Shown here: positions 15,397 to 26,704 of the stretch, in pieces | Position numbering within the stretch: the stretch's first letter is position 1 | Layout: each line of letters starts with the position of its first letter | Assembly: GCF_001577525.1 (NCBI RefSeq) | Contig: NZ_CP013015.1 | Coordinates: 203,173-267,172, forward strand | Direction of reading: 5' to 3' | DNA: 64,000 bases | DNA from: Candidatus Desulfofervidus auxilii | GTDB lineage: Bacteria > Desulfobacterota > Desulfofervidia > Desulfofervidales > Desulfofervidaceae | Made by a program: the position numbers and the translations under genes | The notes under the pieces: generated by a model | What the model saw: the letters and a program-made list of their open reading frames with translations, nothing else | Databases searched by the model: none | Told to the model about the DNA's origin: nothing

Positions 15397-15618
15397 ATGT
15401 CTTTCCAAACTATGGGTAAATTTCTTATTTTTACGGGTTTAATTATTGTGATTTTTGGTGTCATTTTAATGTTTGCTCCTAAAATTCCTTATCTGGGCAA
15501 ACTACCAGGAGATATTATCATTCGCCGTAAGACATTCACTTTTTACTTCCCATTGGTCACTTGTCTTTTAATTAGTATTGTTCTTACTATTTTGCTAAAT
15601 TTGATATTTCGGAAATAA
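15397..15618 (+). CDS. DUF2905 small membrane protein
   Basis: A 73-residue protein with two membrane helices (about residues 9-28 and 48-69) joined by the conserved loop IPYLGKLPGDIIIRRKTFTF, which is typical of DUF2905. Function is unknown; it is widespread in Desulfobacterota, Firmicutes and cyanobacteria. The family usually starts at MGKF (Met6 here), but GGAGGAG just before 15397 supports the annotated start. It sits inside the operon between queH and the M24 peptidase with gaps of 1-2 nt. Confidence 0.85.
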   Translation: MSFQTMGKFLIFTGLIIVIFGVILMFAPKIPYLGKLPGDIIIRRKTFTFYFPLVTCLLISIVLTILLNLIFRK

Positions 15619-15619
15619 A

Positions 15620-16720
15620 ATGAGAATTAAAAATTTACGCAAATTAATGCAGAAAAAAAATTTAGGCAGTATAATAATTTCTCATCCTATCAATCGGCGA
15701 TATTTAAGTGGCTTTCAAATTGAGGACCCACAAATTGGAGAAAGTTCAGGAGTGCTTTTAATCTCTCAAAAACACAATATTCTGGCTACTGACTTTAGGT
15801 ATGCAGAATTAGCCAAAGAAGACACTAAGGATTGGGAAATCTGTATTTATCAGCACAATTTTTTTGAAGAGATCACTGAGCTTTTAAAAAATATGCCTTC
15901 ACCTTTAGGTTTTGAAGCATTGCATTTAACTTACAGCGCTTATCAACATCTAAAGGAAACTTTAAAAGAGAAAGGCATTCCCTTAGATATTGTGCCTACA
16001 GAAGGATTGGTAGAAGGCTTGCGGAAAATAAAGGAAGACAGCGAGATAATACTTCTTAAGCAGGCTATAAAAATGACTGAAGAGGTATATATCAAGTTAA
16101 AGACATTTTTGAACCCTGGGCTAACTGAAAAAGAAGTGGCCTGGTATATAGAGACTCAAATAAGACATGAGTTAAATGCAGAGCTTTCTTTTCCTCCTAT
16201 TGTGGCGAGTGGTTATAATGCAGCTATTCCCCATGCTGTACCTACTGAAAAAAGATTAAAAACAAATGAACCGATTATTATTGACTGTGGTCTAAGGTGG
16301 AAGGGTTATTGTGCAGATATGACGCGGACTTTTTATTTGGGGAAACCAGATAAAAAGTTTAAGGAAATCTATAACTTGGTGTTTGAAGCCCAAAAGCTAA
16401 CCATCGCTCAGATAAAAAGAGGCCTTAAAACTTATCAAGTAGATGCTATAGCTAGAGATTTTTTGAAAGAAAAAGGCTGTGCTCATGCCTTTTTACATTC
16501 CCTAGGACATGGAGTGGGTCTTTTAGTCCATGAAGCTCCGAGTCTTTCCCCACGAAGGCCTGGAGAGACATTACAAACCAACATGGTGGCAACTATAGAG
16601 CCAGGACTTTATCTATCAGGATGGGGTGGTGTGCGTATAGAAGATATGGTTATAATTAGAGAAAATGGATGTGAACGTTTAAATAAGCTTTCTACTAATT
16701 TAAAGGATTGGGTATTATAA
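15620..16720 (+). CDS. Xaa-Pro aminopeptidase (M24B family)
   Basis: A 366-residue metallopeptidase that would remove N-terminal residues ahead of proline. It has the creatinase-like N-terminal domain (about 1-130) and the pita-bread catalytic domain. Metal ligands can be read in order: Asp in IIDCGLRWKGYCADMTRTF (two Asp), His in LGHGVGLLVHE, Glu in ATIEPGLY, and Glu in GVRIEDM. The substrate-binding His of NAAIPHAVPT is also present. The length is typical of the short PepQ/PepP-like group. It is cytoplasmic, with no signal sequence. It starts 1 nt after the DUF2905 stop. Confidence 0.9.
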   Translation: MRIKNLRKLMQKKNLGSIIISHPINRRYLSGFQIEDPQIGESSGVLLISQKHNILATDFRYAELAKEDTKDWEICIYQHNFFEEITELLKNMPSPLGFEALHLTYSAYQHLKETLKEKGIPLDIVPTEGLVEGLRKIKEDSEIILLKQAIKMTEEVYIKLKTFLNPGLTEKEVAWYIETQIRHELNAELSFPPIVASGYNAAIPHAVPTEKRLKTNEPIIIDCGLRWKGYCADMTRTFYLGKPDKKFKEIYNLVFEAQKLTIAQIKRGLKTYQVDAIARDFLKEKGCAHAFLHSLGHGVGLLVHEAPSLSPRRPGETLQTNMVATIEPGLYLSGWGGVRIEDMVIIRENGCERLNKLSTNLKDWVL

Positions 16721-16721
16721 A

Positions 16722-17597
16722 ATGATTTTTGTCACCGGTGCTACTGGATTTGTAGGTAATCATTTGGTTAAAACTTTATTAGCCTTTGACCAGAAGGTTA
16801 AGTGTTTGGTAAGGCCAGGTTCAGAAAGTCGCTTACGTTATCCAGTTAAAATAGTAAAAGGAGATATTTTTTCTCCAGATTTAGCTGAAAAAATGTCTGG
16901 TTGCAAAGCACTCATACATTTAATTGGTATCATCCGAGAGTTTCCTAAAAAAAATATTACCTTTAAGCGTCTTCATGTAAAGGCTACTCAAGTGGCCATA
17001 GAGGCAGCTAAAAAGGCGGGGATAAAAAGATTTATCCATATGAGTGCCTTAGGCACAGGTCCTCAAGCTGTTACTGAGTATCATAAAACCAAGTGGCAAG
17101 CTGAAAGATTGGTGCAGGAAAGTGGGCTTGTTTACACTATTTTCCGCCCCTCGGTAATTTATGGACCATATGACCATTTTACTACTCTTTTAGCCAGGAT
17201 AATAAAACGTTCCCCTTTCATCCCTATTATTGGAGACGGACTTTATAAACTTCAACCTGTTCATGTGAACACTGTGGCTTTGGCCTTTGTTTTAGCCCTT
17301 TTTTTAGGTGATACTCACAATCACACCTATGAAATAGGTGGGCCACAAGCATTGACTTATAGAGAAATTGTGGATACTATTGCCGAGCATTTTAAAAAGA
17401 GGATAAAAAAGGTGTATATTCCCATGAAGATAATAAAAAGTGTTACTATCAAGTTAGAGTCATTTTCCTTTTATCCTTTGACCCAAGAGATGTTGACCAT
17501 GCTCATTGCCGGAAATGTGGTAAAGGAGCAAAGTTTTTATAAAATATTTCCTTTATCTCCTATAAGATTCAAAGAAAGTTTGGGGTTTTTAAAATGA
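16722..17597 (+). CDS. NAD(P)-binding epimerase (NDUFA9-like atypical SDR)
   Basis: A 291-residue extended/atypical short-chain dehydrogenase. The Rossmann motif [10 protein letters not shown] lies at residues 6-15, IHLIGII at about 66-72 (the family's central strand), and [12 protein letters not shown] at about 120-131 holds the Y-x3-K pair. It resembles the complex I NDUFA9-type proteins often annotated as NAD-dependent epimerases. Its substrate is unknown; roles in quinone or sugar-nucleotide metabolism have been proposed for relatives. It overlaps purC by 4 nt and so is cotranscribed with it. Confidence 0.8.
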   Translation: MIFVTGATGFVGNHLVKTLLAFDQKVKCLVRPGSESRLRYPVKIVKGDIFSPDLAEKMSGCKALIHLIGIIREFPKKNITFKRLHVKATQVAIEAAKKAGIKRFIHMSALGTGPQAVTEYHKTKWQAERLVQESGLVYTIFRPSVIYGPYDHFTTLLARIIKRSPFIPIIGDGLYKLQPVHVNTVALAFVLALFLGDTHNHTYEIGGPQALTYREIVDTIAEHFKKRIKKVYIPMKIIKSVTIKLESFSFYPLTQEMLTMLIAGNVVKEQSFYKIFPLSPIRFKESLGFLK

Positions 17598-18472
17598 TTG
17601 TATTTGAAACCAACCTTCCTAATTTGGGTCCTTTACACCGAGGTAAGGTAAGGGATATTTATGACTTAGGAAAACACTTACTCATCATTGCCACCGATAG
17701 AATTTCTGCCTTTGATGTGGTTATGCCTGATGCCATTCCTGATAAGGGTTATGTATTAACTCAGATTTCTCTTTACTGGTTTAAGAAAAAAGAAAACATT
17801 GTGCCTCATCACCTTGTTACGGCTGAAGTAAGTGAATTCCCCTCTGTTTGTCAAAAATATACCTCTATTTTGGATGCCAGAAGTATGTTAGTGAAAAAAA
17901 CACGTCCTTTACCAGTAGAATGTATTGTGCGTGGTTATCTAGCTGGCTCGGCCTGGAAGGATTATCAAAAGACAGGAGAAATATGTGGTTATAAACTTCC
18001 CCCAGGTATGAAAGAGGCAGAAAAATTGCCTGAACCTTTATTTACCCCTTCTACTAAAGCCAAAGAAGGACACGATGTAAATATCACCTTTGAACAAATG
18101 GTTTCTATTTTAGGCAATGAAAAAATGGCCCAAGAAATAAAAGAATATAGTTTAACTATTTATAAACAAGCAGTAGATATTGCCTTTAAAAAAGGGATTA
18201 TTATTGCTGACACAAAGTTTGAATTTGGCTTGGATGAAAATGACAGATTAATTTTAATAGATGAGCTCTTAACCCCTGATTCTTCTCGCTTCTGGCCCAA
18301 AGAACAATATCAGCCCGGACATCCTCAACCTAGTTTTGATAAACAGTATTTACGTGACTATTTGCAAAACATCAACTGGAATAAAAAACCACCTGCCCCT
18401 GAACTTCCTCAAGAAGTGATCATGAAAACCAGAGAAAAATATTTTGAGGCACTTCACCGTCTTTTAGGATGA
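17594..18472 (+). CDS. purC: SAICAR synthase PurC
   Basis: Phosphoribosylaminoimidazole-succinocarboxamide synthase joins aspartate to CAIR using ATP in de novo purine synthesis. The signatures are clear: [10 protein letters not shown] near the start (nucleotide-binding loop), [36 protein letters not shown], and [26 protein letters not shown]. The length of 292 fits the bacterial/fungal long class rather than the roughly 240-residue B. subtilis type. It overlaps the genes on both sides by 4 nt. No other purine genes are in the window. Confidence 0.95.
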   Translation: MIVFETNLPNLGPLHRGKVRDIYDLGKHLLIIATDRISAFDVVMPDAIPDKGYVLTQISLYWFKKKENIVPHHLVTAEVSEFPSVCQKYTSILDARSMLVKKTRPLPVECIVRGYLAGSAWKDYQKTGEICGYKLPPGMKEAEKLPEPLFTPSTKAKEGHDVNITFEQMVSILGNEKMAQEIKEYSLTIYKQAVDIAFKKGIIIADTKFEFGLDENDRLILIDELLTPDSSRFWPKEQYQPGHPQPSFDKQYLRDYLQNINWNKKPPAPELPQEVIMKTREKYFEALHRLLG

Positions 18473-18969
18473 ACATTATTGGCGTCATTGGAGCAGGTCA
18501 TTGTGATGAAAAAACATACAGATTAGCTATGACTGTGGGGCGTGGTATTGCAGAACACAAATGTATCTTAATCTGTGGAGGTTTAGGTGGAGTCATGGAA
18601 GGAGTTGCGCGGGGAGCTAAAGAAGCAGGTGGTCTTACTGTGGGCATTTTACCTGGTTTTTCCCCAGAGGATGCCAATCCTTATATAGATATTCCTATTG
18701 TTACCGGCCTCGGACATGCCCGCAATGTCATCATTGTTCGCACCGCTGCTGTGTTAATTGCTATTTCAGGCAGTTATGGCACCCTCTCTGAAATTGCCAT
18801 TGCTTTAAAGATGGATAAACCGGTGATAGGACTTAATACCTGGCCACATTTTGAAAAAATCCAATATGTCTCTACTCCAGAAGAAGCAGTGAATAAAGCT
18901 ATAAGCATTTTACCTCCCAACTCCAATCGTTCTCAGTATGGCTGTCGCAGTGGGGGTTTTTGCCCGTAA
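18469..18969 (+). CDS. TIGR00725-family LOG-like protein
   Basis: A 166-residue Rossmann-fold protein of the TIGR00725 group, related to LOG (lonely guy, cytokinin riboside monophosphate phosphoribohydrolase). The nucleotide-binding glycine motif is [16 protein letters not shown] (about residues 35-50), followed by [13 protein letters not shown] (about 103-115), equivalent to the PGGxGTxxE motif of LOG proteins with PGG replaced. Some relatives hydrolyse nucleoside monophosphates; activity here is unproven. It overlaps purC by 4 nt. The C-terminal tail [14 protein letters not shown] is an odd Cys-bearing extension. Confidence 0.82.
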   Translation: MNIIGVIGAGHCDEKTYRLAMTVGRGIAEHKCILICGGLGGVMEGVARGAKEAGGLTVGILPGFSPEDANPYIDIPIVTGLGHARNVIIVRTAAVLIAISGSYGTLSEIAIALKMDKPVIGLNTWPHFEKIQYVSTPEEAVNKAISILPPNSNRSQYGCRSGGFCP

Positions 18970-18990
18970 GTTTAATTAAGGAGGGTAAAT

Positions 18991-19287
18991 ATGGCTTTAG
19001 TTGAAATTAGTATTATTCCATTAGGCACATCTACACCCAGTGTAAGTGAACATATAGCAATGAGTCTTAAGCCTTTACAAAAAGCAGGATTAAAATACAC
19101 TATCACACCCATGGGAACAGTGATAGAGGGAGATTTGGATACTATTATGGATATAGTGCGTCAAATGCACGAAGCCTGTTTCAAAAAAGATGTTCAGCGT
19201 GTAGTAACTACCATAAAAATTGATGACCGTCGTGATAAACCTGTTACTATAGAAAGCAAAGTTCAGTCAGTGAAAGAGAAGTTATAG
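18991..19287 (+). CDS. MTH1187-family thiamine-binding protein
   Basis: A 98-residue ferredoxin-like-fold protein of the MTH1187/YkoF-related group, shown for relatives to bind thiamine or its HMP moiety. The diagnostic start VEISIIPLGTSTPSVSEHIA and the middle YTITPMGTVIEGDLDTIMDI are present, followed by RVVTTIKIDDRRDK. AGGAGG lies just before the ATG. It is the last gene of the plus-strand run and converges on glnA. Thiamine biosynthesis genes (thiC, thiDN) lie 38 kb away. Confidence 0.88.
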   Translation: MALVEISIIPLGTSTPSVSEHIAMSLKPLQKAGLKYTITPMGTVIEGDLDTIMDIVRQMHEACFKKDVQRVVTTIKIDDRRDKPVTIESKVQSVKEKL

Positions 19288-19327
19288 AAGCTGAGACCAG
19301 ATAAAATTTCTAGCCTCAGCCAAAGGA

Positions 19328-20737
19328 TTAAATATCATAATAGAGGGCAAATTCCCAAGGATGTGGCCGCAGTTGAATTTCAGAAGCTTCAAATCTTTTA
19401 CGCTCAATCCATTTTTCAATCACGTCTTCGGTAAAAACATTTCCTTTAAGCAAAAATTCATAATCTTCTTCTAAGGCCTTGATTGCTTCTTCTAAAGAAC
19501 CAGGGGTAGAAGGGACACCTTTTAGTTCTTCTGGAGTGAGGGAATAAATGTCTTTATCTAATGGTTCACCCGGATGGATTTTATTTTCAATTCCATCAAG
19601 TCCTGCCATTAACATAGCAGCAAAGGCTAAATAGCCATTACAAGAAGGGTCGGGAAAGCGGACTTCAACCCTTTTTTCTTTTGGAGAGGGTGAATACATG
19701 GGGATTCGCACTGCTGCACTTCTGTTTCGGCTGCTATAGGCCAAATTTACAGGTGCTTCAAAACCAGGCACCAGTCGCTTATAAGAGTTGGTTATGGGGT
19801 TAGTAAAGGCACAAAGAGCAGGAGCGTGTTTTAAGATGCCACCAATATAATAAAATGCCAGTTCACTTAAGCCACCATATCTATCACCAGCAAAAAGATT
19901 TTGTCCATCTTTCCAGAGACTTTGATGCACATGCATTCCCGAACCATTGTCATTAAAGATAGGCTTGGGCATAAAAGTAACTGTAAAGCCTTTCCTCATG
20001 GCTACATTTTTGATTACATACTTATATTTCATTAAATTATCGCCCATCTTTACCAAAGGAGCAAACCGCATATCAATCTCTGCCTGCCCCCCAGTAGCTA
20101 CCTCGTGATGCTGACATTCCGCCACTACACCAACCTTCTGCATTTCTAAAACCATCTCTGTTCTTAAGTCTTGGAACTTGTCCATGGGTGGTACCGGGAA
20201 ATAACCTTCTTTATACCTAGGTTTATATCCTAAATTAGGATTCTCTTCCCGCCCAGAATTCCAACGTCCTTCAATAGAATCTATAAAGTAGTAACCACAG
20301 CGTTCATTTTGGTCAAAACGAATATCATTAAAAATAAAAAATTCTGCCTCAGGCCCAAAATAAGCAGTGTCAGCCAATCCAGTGGATTTTAAATAAATTT
20401 CGGCTTTCTGAGCAATATATCTAGGGTCACGTGAATAGGCTTCTTTGGTAATAGGGTCAACAACATTACAAATGAAACTAATTGTAGGTTGCTCACAAAA
20501 TGGTTCCATGAAGACTGTATTAGGATCTGGCATCACCAGCATGTCACTGGCATGGATGACCTGCCAACCACGCATGCTGGAGCCATCAAAACCAAAACCT
20601 TCTTCAAAACTTTCCTCATTTAAACAGCTAATAGGCACAGAAAAATGTTGCCATGTACCTAATAAATCACAAAATTTCAAATCTACCATCTTTGCTCCAT
20701 TTTCCTTGGCAAATTCTATGGCCTCTTTTGGTGTCAT
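19328..20737 (-). CDS. glnA: glutamine synthetase type I
   Basis: Converts glutamate and ammonia to glutamine with ATP; a cytoplasmic dodecamer. Full length (469). Signatures: [11 protein letters not shown] near residue 50, the ATP site [18 protein letters not shown] at about 258-275, and [20 protein letters not shown] at about 325-345. The regulatory segment [10 protein letters not shown] near residue 398 has a Tyr where the E. coli adenylylated tyrosine sits, so control by GlnE is expected. It overlaps glnD by 4 nt and is the last gene of a glnE-glnB-glnD-glnA operon that puts the whole adenylylation cascade with its target. Confidence 0.97.
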   Translation of the reverse strand: MTPKEAIEFAKENGAKMVDLKFCDLLGTWQHFSVPISCLNEESFEEGFGFDGSSMRGWQVIHASDMLVMPDPNTVFMEPFCEQPTISFICNVVDPITKEAYSRDPRYIAQKAEIYLKSTGLADTAYFGPEAEFFIFNDIRFDQNERCGYYFIDSIEGRWNSGREENPNLGYKPRYKEGYFPVPPMDKFQDLRTEMVLEMQKVGVVAECQHHEVATGGQAEIDMRFAPLVKMGDNLMKYKYVIKNVAMRKGFTVTFMPKPIFNDNGSGMHVHQSLWKDGQNLFAGDRYGGLSELAFYYIGGILKHAPALCAFTNPITNSYKRLVPGFEAPVNLAYSSRNRSAAVRIPMYSPSPKEKRVEVRFPDPSCNGYLAFAAMLMAGLDGIENKIHPGEPLDKDIYSLTPEELKGVPSTPGSLEEAIKALEEDYEFLLKGNVFTEDVIEKWIERKRFEASEIQLRPHPWEFALYYDI

Positions 20738-23298
20738 TGCTTTTCCTCCTTTAATATTGTCTTAAGGGTATATTTTATCAGTGAGATGCGCTGTGGACTT
20801 CTCACCTTTCCTCCTCCTTTTTCTTCTATATAAAAAACATCCACTACTTGGTCTAGACGAGTAGAAATTTTGGCAATATGGATGTTTAATTCTAATTTAA
20901 ATAAACACTGGGCCAACTTAAAAAGAAGAGCTGGTCTATCGGCAGTATATACTTCCACAATAGTATAGAAATCTGATGTTTCATTATCTAGTTTTATCTC
21001 GGTTTCAACTTGGGGTAAACCTCTTTTCATAAAGACTTCACTAATGTAATATTTGGCCTCTAGAAGCTTTTCTAAGTCAATTTCCCCTTTGATTGCCTGA
21101 TATAATCTCTCTTCCACATTTTTCCACTTTTGAGGCATCCTTTCCCTTTCACTTTTGGTACTTACCCAGAAGGTATCTAAGGCTATTTTGTTCTTCCAAG
21201 TATGGGCTTGAGCATTGACAATATTAAATCCTTCTAAAGAAAGAACACCTGCCATTTTGGCAAATAAACCAGGTGCATCCCAAGTAGCAATTGTGACTTT
21301 GTAGTATTGAGGTTGTGAAGTCCCCTCCCAATGTAGAACTAGGGGTTCTCCATTAAGTTTATGGACAAGTTTTAAATGAAATAAGATATCCTCAAGTGAT
21401 GTGCCAAGTAGATAACGATGAGGTAAAACTTCAAAAAGATGTTCTGCCTCCTTTTGAGAATACTGCTGAGATAGGCGTAAAATCAGCGCTTCTTTAATTT
21501 CCTGAAGCATAGTCCAAATATCTGCCTGACTGAATTCTCCTTTTTCTAACACCCGCTCTAGTTTTAAAAAGAGTTCTGTAATTAAGGTCATTTTCCAATC
21601 CGTAAAAGCACGGGGACCAGTAGCCTTAGCATCGGCAAAGGTAAGCACATAAAGCATTTTTAATCTATTTGTATCCCCCACTATCTGGGCTGTATCTATA
21701 ATAATCTTTTCCTCCCCTATATCTCGCCGTTGGGCAATGTGAGATAACAGGAGGTGGTGACGAATCAACCAAATGATATTTTCACATATTTTCTGCGGAA
21801 ACCGCCAGCGTTTTAAAATCTTTTCTGTCTCATTAGCCCCTGTTTCCTCATGGGGAGGTCCAATCCCTTTTCCAAAATCGTGGAACAGGGCTGCAAGAAG
21901 CAAGGTGTCCAAATCATCGCATGTTTGAGCTACTTTAGTAAAAATGGGATATTTATCTTTATATTTTCCTTGTCTTAATCGTTTTACTTCCTCTACAGTA
22001 TGAAAGGCATGTAAATCCACAGTATAAATATGATAAAGATTGTGTTGAGGCAAATGTAATATATTATGCCATTCAGGGAAAATGGCACAAAATAAACCTT
22101 GATAGGTCATGTCTTCCAAAAAGGGTAAGATATCTTTTTGAGTATTTAAGAATTCCAAGAAGGCATCACGCACTCCTATATCTTCAGAAAGATAGCCTTT
22201 TAGCTCTTCAACAGCCTTGGAAAGCAAAATTTGGGTATTGAAAGAGAAACTTGCATCTAGATTTGCTGCCCAAGTATAAACTTTAATCAGTAAGGCTGGC
22301 TGTTTCAAAAACACCTCTTTATTATCTACCCTAATCTGACCATCACAAAGATCTATCCCTGGGGCAAGTATCTTTCTTTGATAAAAGAAAAAAGAGGATT
22401 TCTGCTCTTCCCAAATGTAGTTAAAGAACAGGCGAGTAATATGTTTTACTTCAAAGGTATGAGTAAAAAATGCCCGCATGAAATTCTCCACTGCTTTAAT
22501 CCGAGGTGAGTCTTTAAATCCTAAAAAGTGGGCAATTTTCTCTTGATAAACAAAGGATAACTCATCATTTTCACGCTTACTTAAATAGTGTAAGTGATTT
22601 CTCACTCGCCAGAGAAAATCTAGGGCCTCTCCTAGCTGTTCTTTTTCTTTAGGAGAAAAAACAGGTAATTCTTCCTGTCCAAAGGCTACAATGGTTGCCC
22701 ATCTGAGAGTATGTATATCTCGTAATCCCCCGCTACCTTCTTTAATATGTGGTTCTAAAAGATAGGCATGTTGGTTATAATGTTGATGGCGTTTTTCTCT
22801 CCTTTCCCATATATTTTTTAAAATCTGCTGCCGATGTGGAATGATAAGATATTTATTCAGTTTCTGTATAAGCTGGTCAAATAGGGCATGATTCCCACCT
22901 AAAAAGCGTGGTGTAAGCATGGCCATAAAGGCAAAGAAATCACTTTTTGCTATTTGCAGACATTCTTCTATAGTGCGAAAGCTATGGTCCAATTTGAGTT
23001 TATTGTCCCACAAGGATTGAACAAAATGCACAATCGCATCTTTCAGAATAGCCGATGGCTTTTCTACATGCAAGATAAGTAAATCCGCATCAGAATAAAA
23101 ACTCATTTCCTTTCTTCCATAGCCACCAATGGCTATAATTGCGACTTCATCCACTACCGTTTTAGGGATTAGTCTCTCCCATTGCTCCTTAATAAATTTA
23201 TCTACTACCTGTGTATAACCATTGACAATTTCTATCCCACTAGCCCCTGCCAGGTGTTTTTTAATAAGTTCCTCCCTTTCCTTAACCAAATCAATCAT
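20734..23298 (-). CDS. glnD: bifunctional PII uridylyltransferase/uridylyl-removing enzyme
   Basis: Senses glutamine and adds UMP to, or removes it from, PII. In order: a nucleotidyltransferase domain with [17 protein letters not shown] at about 60-76, a helical domain, an HD hydrolase domain with [12 protein letters not shown] at about 450-461, and two C-terminal ACT domains ([20 protein letters not shown] and [18 protein letters not shown]). All four parts are present. I place the start at the ATG at 23298 ([11 protein letters not shown]), which gives 854 residues and a 1-nt gap after the glnB stop; an upstream in-frame start would overlap glnB for no gain. It overlaps glnA by 4 nt. Confidence 0.95.
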   Translation of the reverse strand: MIDLVKEREELIKKHLAGASGIEIVNGYTQVVDKFIKEQWERLIPKTVVDEVAIIAIGGYGRKEMSFYSDADLLILHVEKPSAILKDAIVHFVQSLWDNKLKLDHSFRTIEECLQIAKSDFFAFMAMLTPRFLGGNHALFDQLIQKLNKYLIIPHRQQILKNIWERREKRHQHYNQHAYLLEPHIKEGSGGLRDIHTLRWATIVAFGQEELPVFSPKEKEQLGEALDFLWRVRNHLHYLSKRENDELSFVYQEKIAHFLGFKDSPRIKAVENFMRAFFTHTFEVKHITRLFFNYIWEEQKSSFFFYQRKILAPGIDLCDGQIRVDNKEVFLKQPALLIKVYTWAANLDASFSFNTQILLSKAVEELKGYLSEDIGVRDAFLEFLNTQKDILPFLEDMTYQGLFCAIFPEWHNILHLPQHNLYHIYTVDLHAFHTVEEVKRLRQGKYKDKYPIFTKVAQTCDDLDTLLLAALFHDFGKGIGPPHEETGANETEKILKRWRFPQKICENIIWLIRHHLLLSHIAQRRDIGEEKIIIDTAQIVGDTNRLKMLYVLTFADAKATGPRAFTDWKMTLITELFLKLERVLEKGEFSQADIWTMLQEIKEALILRLSQQYSQKEAEHLFEVLPHRYLLGTSLEDILFHLKLVHKLNGEPLVLHWEGTSQPQYYKVTIATWDAPGLFAKMAGVLSLEGFNIVNAQAHTWKNKIALDTFWVSTKSERERMPQKWKNVEERLYQAIKGEIDLEKLLEAKYYISEVFMKRGLPQVETEIKLDNETSDFYTIVEVYTADRPALLFKLAQCLFKLELNIHIAKISTRLDQVVDVFYIEEKGGGKVRSPQRISLIKYTLKTILKEEKQ

Positions 23299-23299
23299 T

Positions 23300-23650
<351 letters not shown>

Positions 23651-26527
23651 CTAATCCATTATTTTCTCCCAAACATCTCTCACCTTCTGCCTTAATCCTT
23701 GGGTATAACTTACTACCTCAGTTACTGAAATTTTAAAAGGTGGCTTTCCCAATCCCCAATGTTGCCAGAGTTCTCTTAAATCATTGGAAGAAAGGAGTGT
23801 ATCTGAAGGACGACCATAAAGCAGGTTTAGCCGATGTTCCAAGGCCTTTAAGAAATTATAACCTTCTATTAGCACATTTGCTTCTTTTTCTTTAAGTAAT
23901 CCTCCCGACCTAATGGCCTTTAGTGCTTCTAAGGTATGACGATGACGTATCATAGAATATTCTCTCCCATAAGTGAGCTGTAAATACTGGGTTAAAAACT
24001 CTATTTCTATAAGACCACCTTTGCCAACCTTGAGATTAAACTTATCATTTTCCTCCCCTGCCCTTTCCTTCAAAATACGTTCACGCATGTTTCTGATTTC
24101 TTCCTTCCAATCAACCTCCTTTCCATAAACTAAATCTTGTCGTAAAATTTCCCATTTTTCTGATAAATCATTCTCAATTATAGCTCTAGCCTTAAGTAGA
24201 GTCTGAAATTCCCAAGGCTGTGCTTGATTTTGATAATAGGATTTAAAGGACTCTAAAGACACTACCAATGGGCCAAATCTACCAGAAGGGCGTAAACGAG
24301 TGTCTACTTTATAACCTGGTCCGACTGTGTGAGGCAAAGTAAGTATAGAGATAAGCCTTTGGGCTACTTTAACAAAGTAGACATGGGCATTTTGCTTGAG
24401 AGATAGTTCCGCATCCTGTGGATAGTCATAAATAAAGAGCAAATCCAAGTCTGATTCATAGGCCATCTCCTGACTGCCCAATTTTCCTAAAACCACAATA
24501 ATAAAGGGCAAATTTAGGGAAGAAAATGTCCTATTTACTTCCTCCTTTGCCCAAAAGAGAGCCTGTTTTAAACACAATTCAGCCACCAGACTCAACTGCT
24601 GTGATACCCTTAAATAACTCAATCTACCTGCCAAGTCATGAAAGCCTATTCGGAGCACCTCTTCATTTTTGAAACGCCTTAAAGCCTCTATTTTTTCCTC
24701 TAAATCAGTTTTATCTCGGATAGCCACATTTAATGCCTCTTTGAGTTTACTTTCAGTCTTAACAGGGATAGACTCCGAGGCCTCAATTAAATTATCAAAT
24801 AACTGAAAGTGTTTAATGAATAATGTTGACAAAAATTTGCTTGCCCCAAAAATTTGTAAAAGTAGCTTTCTTAAATGGGGGTTTTCTTTTAATAGGGCAT
24901 AAAGACCGGCTCTAGGACCAATGCGAGAGATAAATTCCTCTAAGTGAAGCAAGCCTAGATCAGGATTGATGGTTTGAGAAATCTCAATTAACATCTCAGG
25001 CAAAATAGAAATAAAAAGATTATGTGCCCGTTCAGAAATATATGGTGTTTTAAAAATACCCTTCAAATTAGAAATACACTCATAAGCGACTTTCGGCCTT
25101 TTAAAACCTAATTTTTCTAAATAAGCAATTCCCTCTTCCTTTAGCTTGGGGTCAGTAAACAGCCCTTTTAATGAAAACTCTTTGGTTTCCGTCTCTTCTG
25201 TATGCAAAAGGGTCTTAAAGAGATGATGAACAAAGGAAGTCATCTTACCTAATTGAAAATAAAACATATTTAGTGCTTCTCCTTCATCCTTATGAACATA
25301 TCCCATCAAACGCACAATCTTTAATAGGCTGTTTTTATCTAAGGGTAAGGTATGAGTCTGAGAATGGGTGAGCATTTGACAATGGTGTTCTAATCGGCGT
25401 AGGTAGCGGTAAGCACGGGCTAATCTTTGAGCATCTTCTGGTGAAACAATCCCTTGTTCTTTAAGCACAGAAATGGTTTTAAAGGTATTATACTGACGCA
25501 GATTGGGAATCTTTCCTGCATAGATAAGTTGTAAGGCATGGACAAAAAACTCTAATTCTCTTATACCTCCTTTACCTAATTTTATATTAAACCTTTCCTG
25601 ACTACTACTCTTTAAATCCAATGCCTTTTTTAACAGCCTAATTTCTTCTATGCCTGAATAATCCAGATAACGGCGATAAATAAAGGGAGTGAGGCTGTAT
25701 AAAAATGCCTCTCCTCTTTTTATGTCCCCAGCTACAGGGCGGGCACGTAATAAGGCCAATCTTTCTGAGGCCCTTCCAAACGTTTCATAAAAGATTTCTA
25801 TAGCAGTTGTAGATTGGACAATCTCACTCTCTTTTCCTCCTGGACGTAAATTTAAATCTACTTTAAAGACCTCTTCTCCATAACTAAGATCCTGAAGGAG
25901 TTTTGTGATGGTCTCTGCAAGCTTAATAAAAGACCTATGCACTTCTGGTGGAGGTTGAAAAGGAGCATCATAGACATAGATAAGGTCAATATCAGAATAA
26001 AAATTGAGCTCCCTTGCCCCTAACTTGCCCAGTCCTAGAATAAAAAATTTGGTAGAAGGAGGTATTTTAAATGACAATATAATAAGGGCATGCTCATAGC
26101 AGGCTTGGAGACAGGCCTCTGCCAAGTCGCTTAATTCAGCCAAATTTTCCTCTAAGGGACATAATCGGTTGACATCTCTCGCCCAAAGACGAAGGTATTC
26201 CCTTGCCTTAAAATCCCTAAGACTTTTGGGAAAATCCTCTTGAGAAATAAAACATCTCAATTCTTTAAGGAAATCGTCTTTTGTTTTTTTCTGTAAAATG
26301 GCCTCTTTCAAAAACAGCCAATTAACTAAATCAGGTTCTTTTACCAATAAATTGACCAAATATGGTGAACTCACACAAATTTTCAACAATTGCTTGGCCT
26401 GCTCTGGATGCGCATTGAAAAAATCTATTACTTCAGGTGTTTGTTTTTCTAATAACCTCTTAAAGGCAATTTCACCATAAGGCCACAAGATGTGATGGGA
26501 AAGGGTTTTATAAATATCTTCACTCAT
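23651..26527 (-). CDS. glnE: glutamine synthetase adenylyltransferase/deadenylylase
   Basis: Two-headed enzyme that adenylylates and deadenylylates glutamine synthetase under PII control. Both catalytic halves are visible: the deadenylylase-type motif LGARELNFYSDIDLIYVYD at about residues 170-190 and the adenylylase-type motif LGSQEMAYESDLDLLFIYD at about 680-700. Each half carries a following GKGGIRELEFFVHALQL or GKGGLIEIEFLTQYLQL helix. Length 958, complete. First gene of the operon, with AAAGGAAAG before its ATG and a promoter at 26547-26575. It ends 12 nt before glnB. Confidence 0.96.
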   Translation of the reverse strand: MSEDIYKTLSHHILWPYGEIAFKRLLEKQTPEVIDFFNAHPEQAKQLLKICVSSPYLVNLLVKEPDLVNWLFLKEAILQKKTKDDFLKELRCFISQEDFPKSLRDFKAREYLRLWARDVNRLCPLEENLAELSDLAEACLQACYEHALIILSFKIPPSTKFFILGLGKLGARELNFYSDIDLIYVYDAPFQPPPEVHRSFIKLAETITKLLQDLSYGEEVFKVDLNLRPGGKESEIVQSTTAIEIFYETFGRASERLALLRARPVAGDIKRGEAFLYSLTPFIYRRYLDYSGIEEIRLLKKALDLKSSSQERFNIKLGKGGIRELEFFVHALQLIYAGKIPNLRQYNTFKTISVLKEQGIVSPEDAQRLARAYRYLRRLEHHCQMLTHSQTHTLPLDKNSLLKIVRLMGYVHKDEGEALNMFYFQLGKMTSFVHHLFKTLLHTEETETKEFSLKGLFTDPKLKEEGIAYLEKLGFKRPKVAYECISNLKGIFKTPYISERAHNLFISILPEMLIEISQTINPDLGLLHLEEFISRIGPRAGLYALLKENPHLRKLLLQIFGASKFLSTLFIKHFQLFDNLIEASESIPVKTESKLKEALNVAIRDKTDLEEKIEALRRFKNEEVLRIGFHDLAGRLSYLRVSQQLSLVAELCLKQALFWAKEEVNRTFSSLNLPFIIVVLGKLGSQEMAYESDLDLLFIYDYPQDAELSLKQNAHVYFVKVAQRLISILTLPHTVGPGYKVDTRLRPSGRFGPLVVSLESFKSYYQNQAQPWEFQTLLKARAIIENDLSEKWEILRQDLVYGKEVDWKEEIRNMRERILKERAGEENDKFNLKVGKGGLIEIEFLTQYLQLTYGREYSMIRHRHTLEALKAIRSGGLLKEKEANVLIEGYNFLKALEHRLNLLYGRPSDTLLSSNDLRELWQHWGLGKPPFKISVTEVVSYTQGLRQKVRDVWEKIMD

Positions 26528-26546
26528 AGTTCTTTCCTTTAAAAAG

Positions 26547-26575
26547 ATAATCCCAGATTACATAAAAATTGTAAA
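26547..26575 (-). promoter_or_regulatory. promoter of the glnE-glnB-glnD-glnA operon
   Basis: On the minus strand TTTACA (26575-26570), 17 nt, GATTAT (26552-26547), about 20 nt before the glnE start. No sigma-54 GG-N10-GC pair was seen nearby. Confidence 0.45.
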
Positions 26576-26607
26576 GAGGTAGATAAAAACCCTGAATCTT
26601 ACCTTGA

Positions 26608-26639
26608 ACATTCCCCAAAATTTAGGCGTTGATCTTTAA
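26608..26639. repeat. dispersed repeat A, copy 1
   Basis: 32 nt beginning ACATTCCCCAAAATTTAGGC, repeated with one mismatch in the same orientation at 45446-45477. In both places a GGATTTT(G/T)GG motif follows about 20-30 nt later. It lies in the leader region upstream of glnE. Confidence 0.8.
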
Positions 26640-26704
26640 TTATGAACTTTTTATAGAGTAATCACGGATTTTGGGCAGGACACATGCTGGATTCCATAAT
26701 GAGG

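Noticed and set aside
19288..19327. Terminator hairpin GCTGAG/CTCAGC between the thiamine-binding gene and glnA
   Set aside because: Six-base arms with a long loop and no T-run on either strand; too weak to call.
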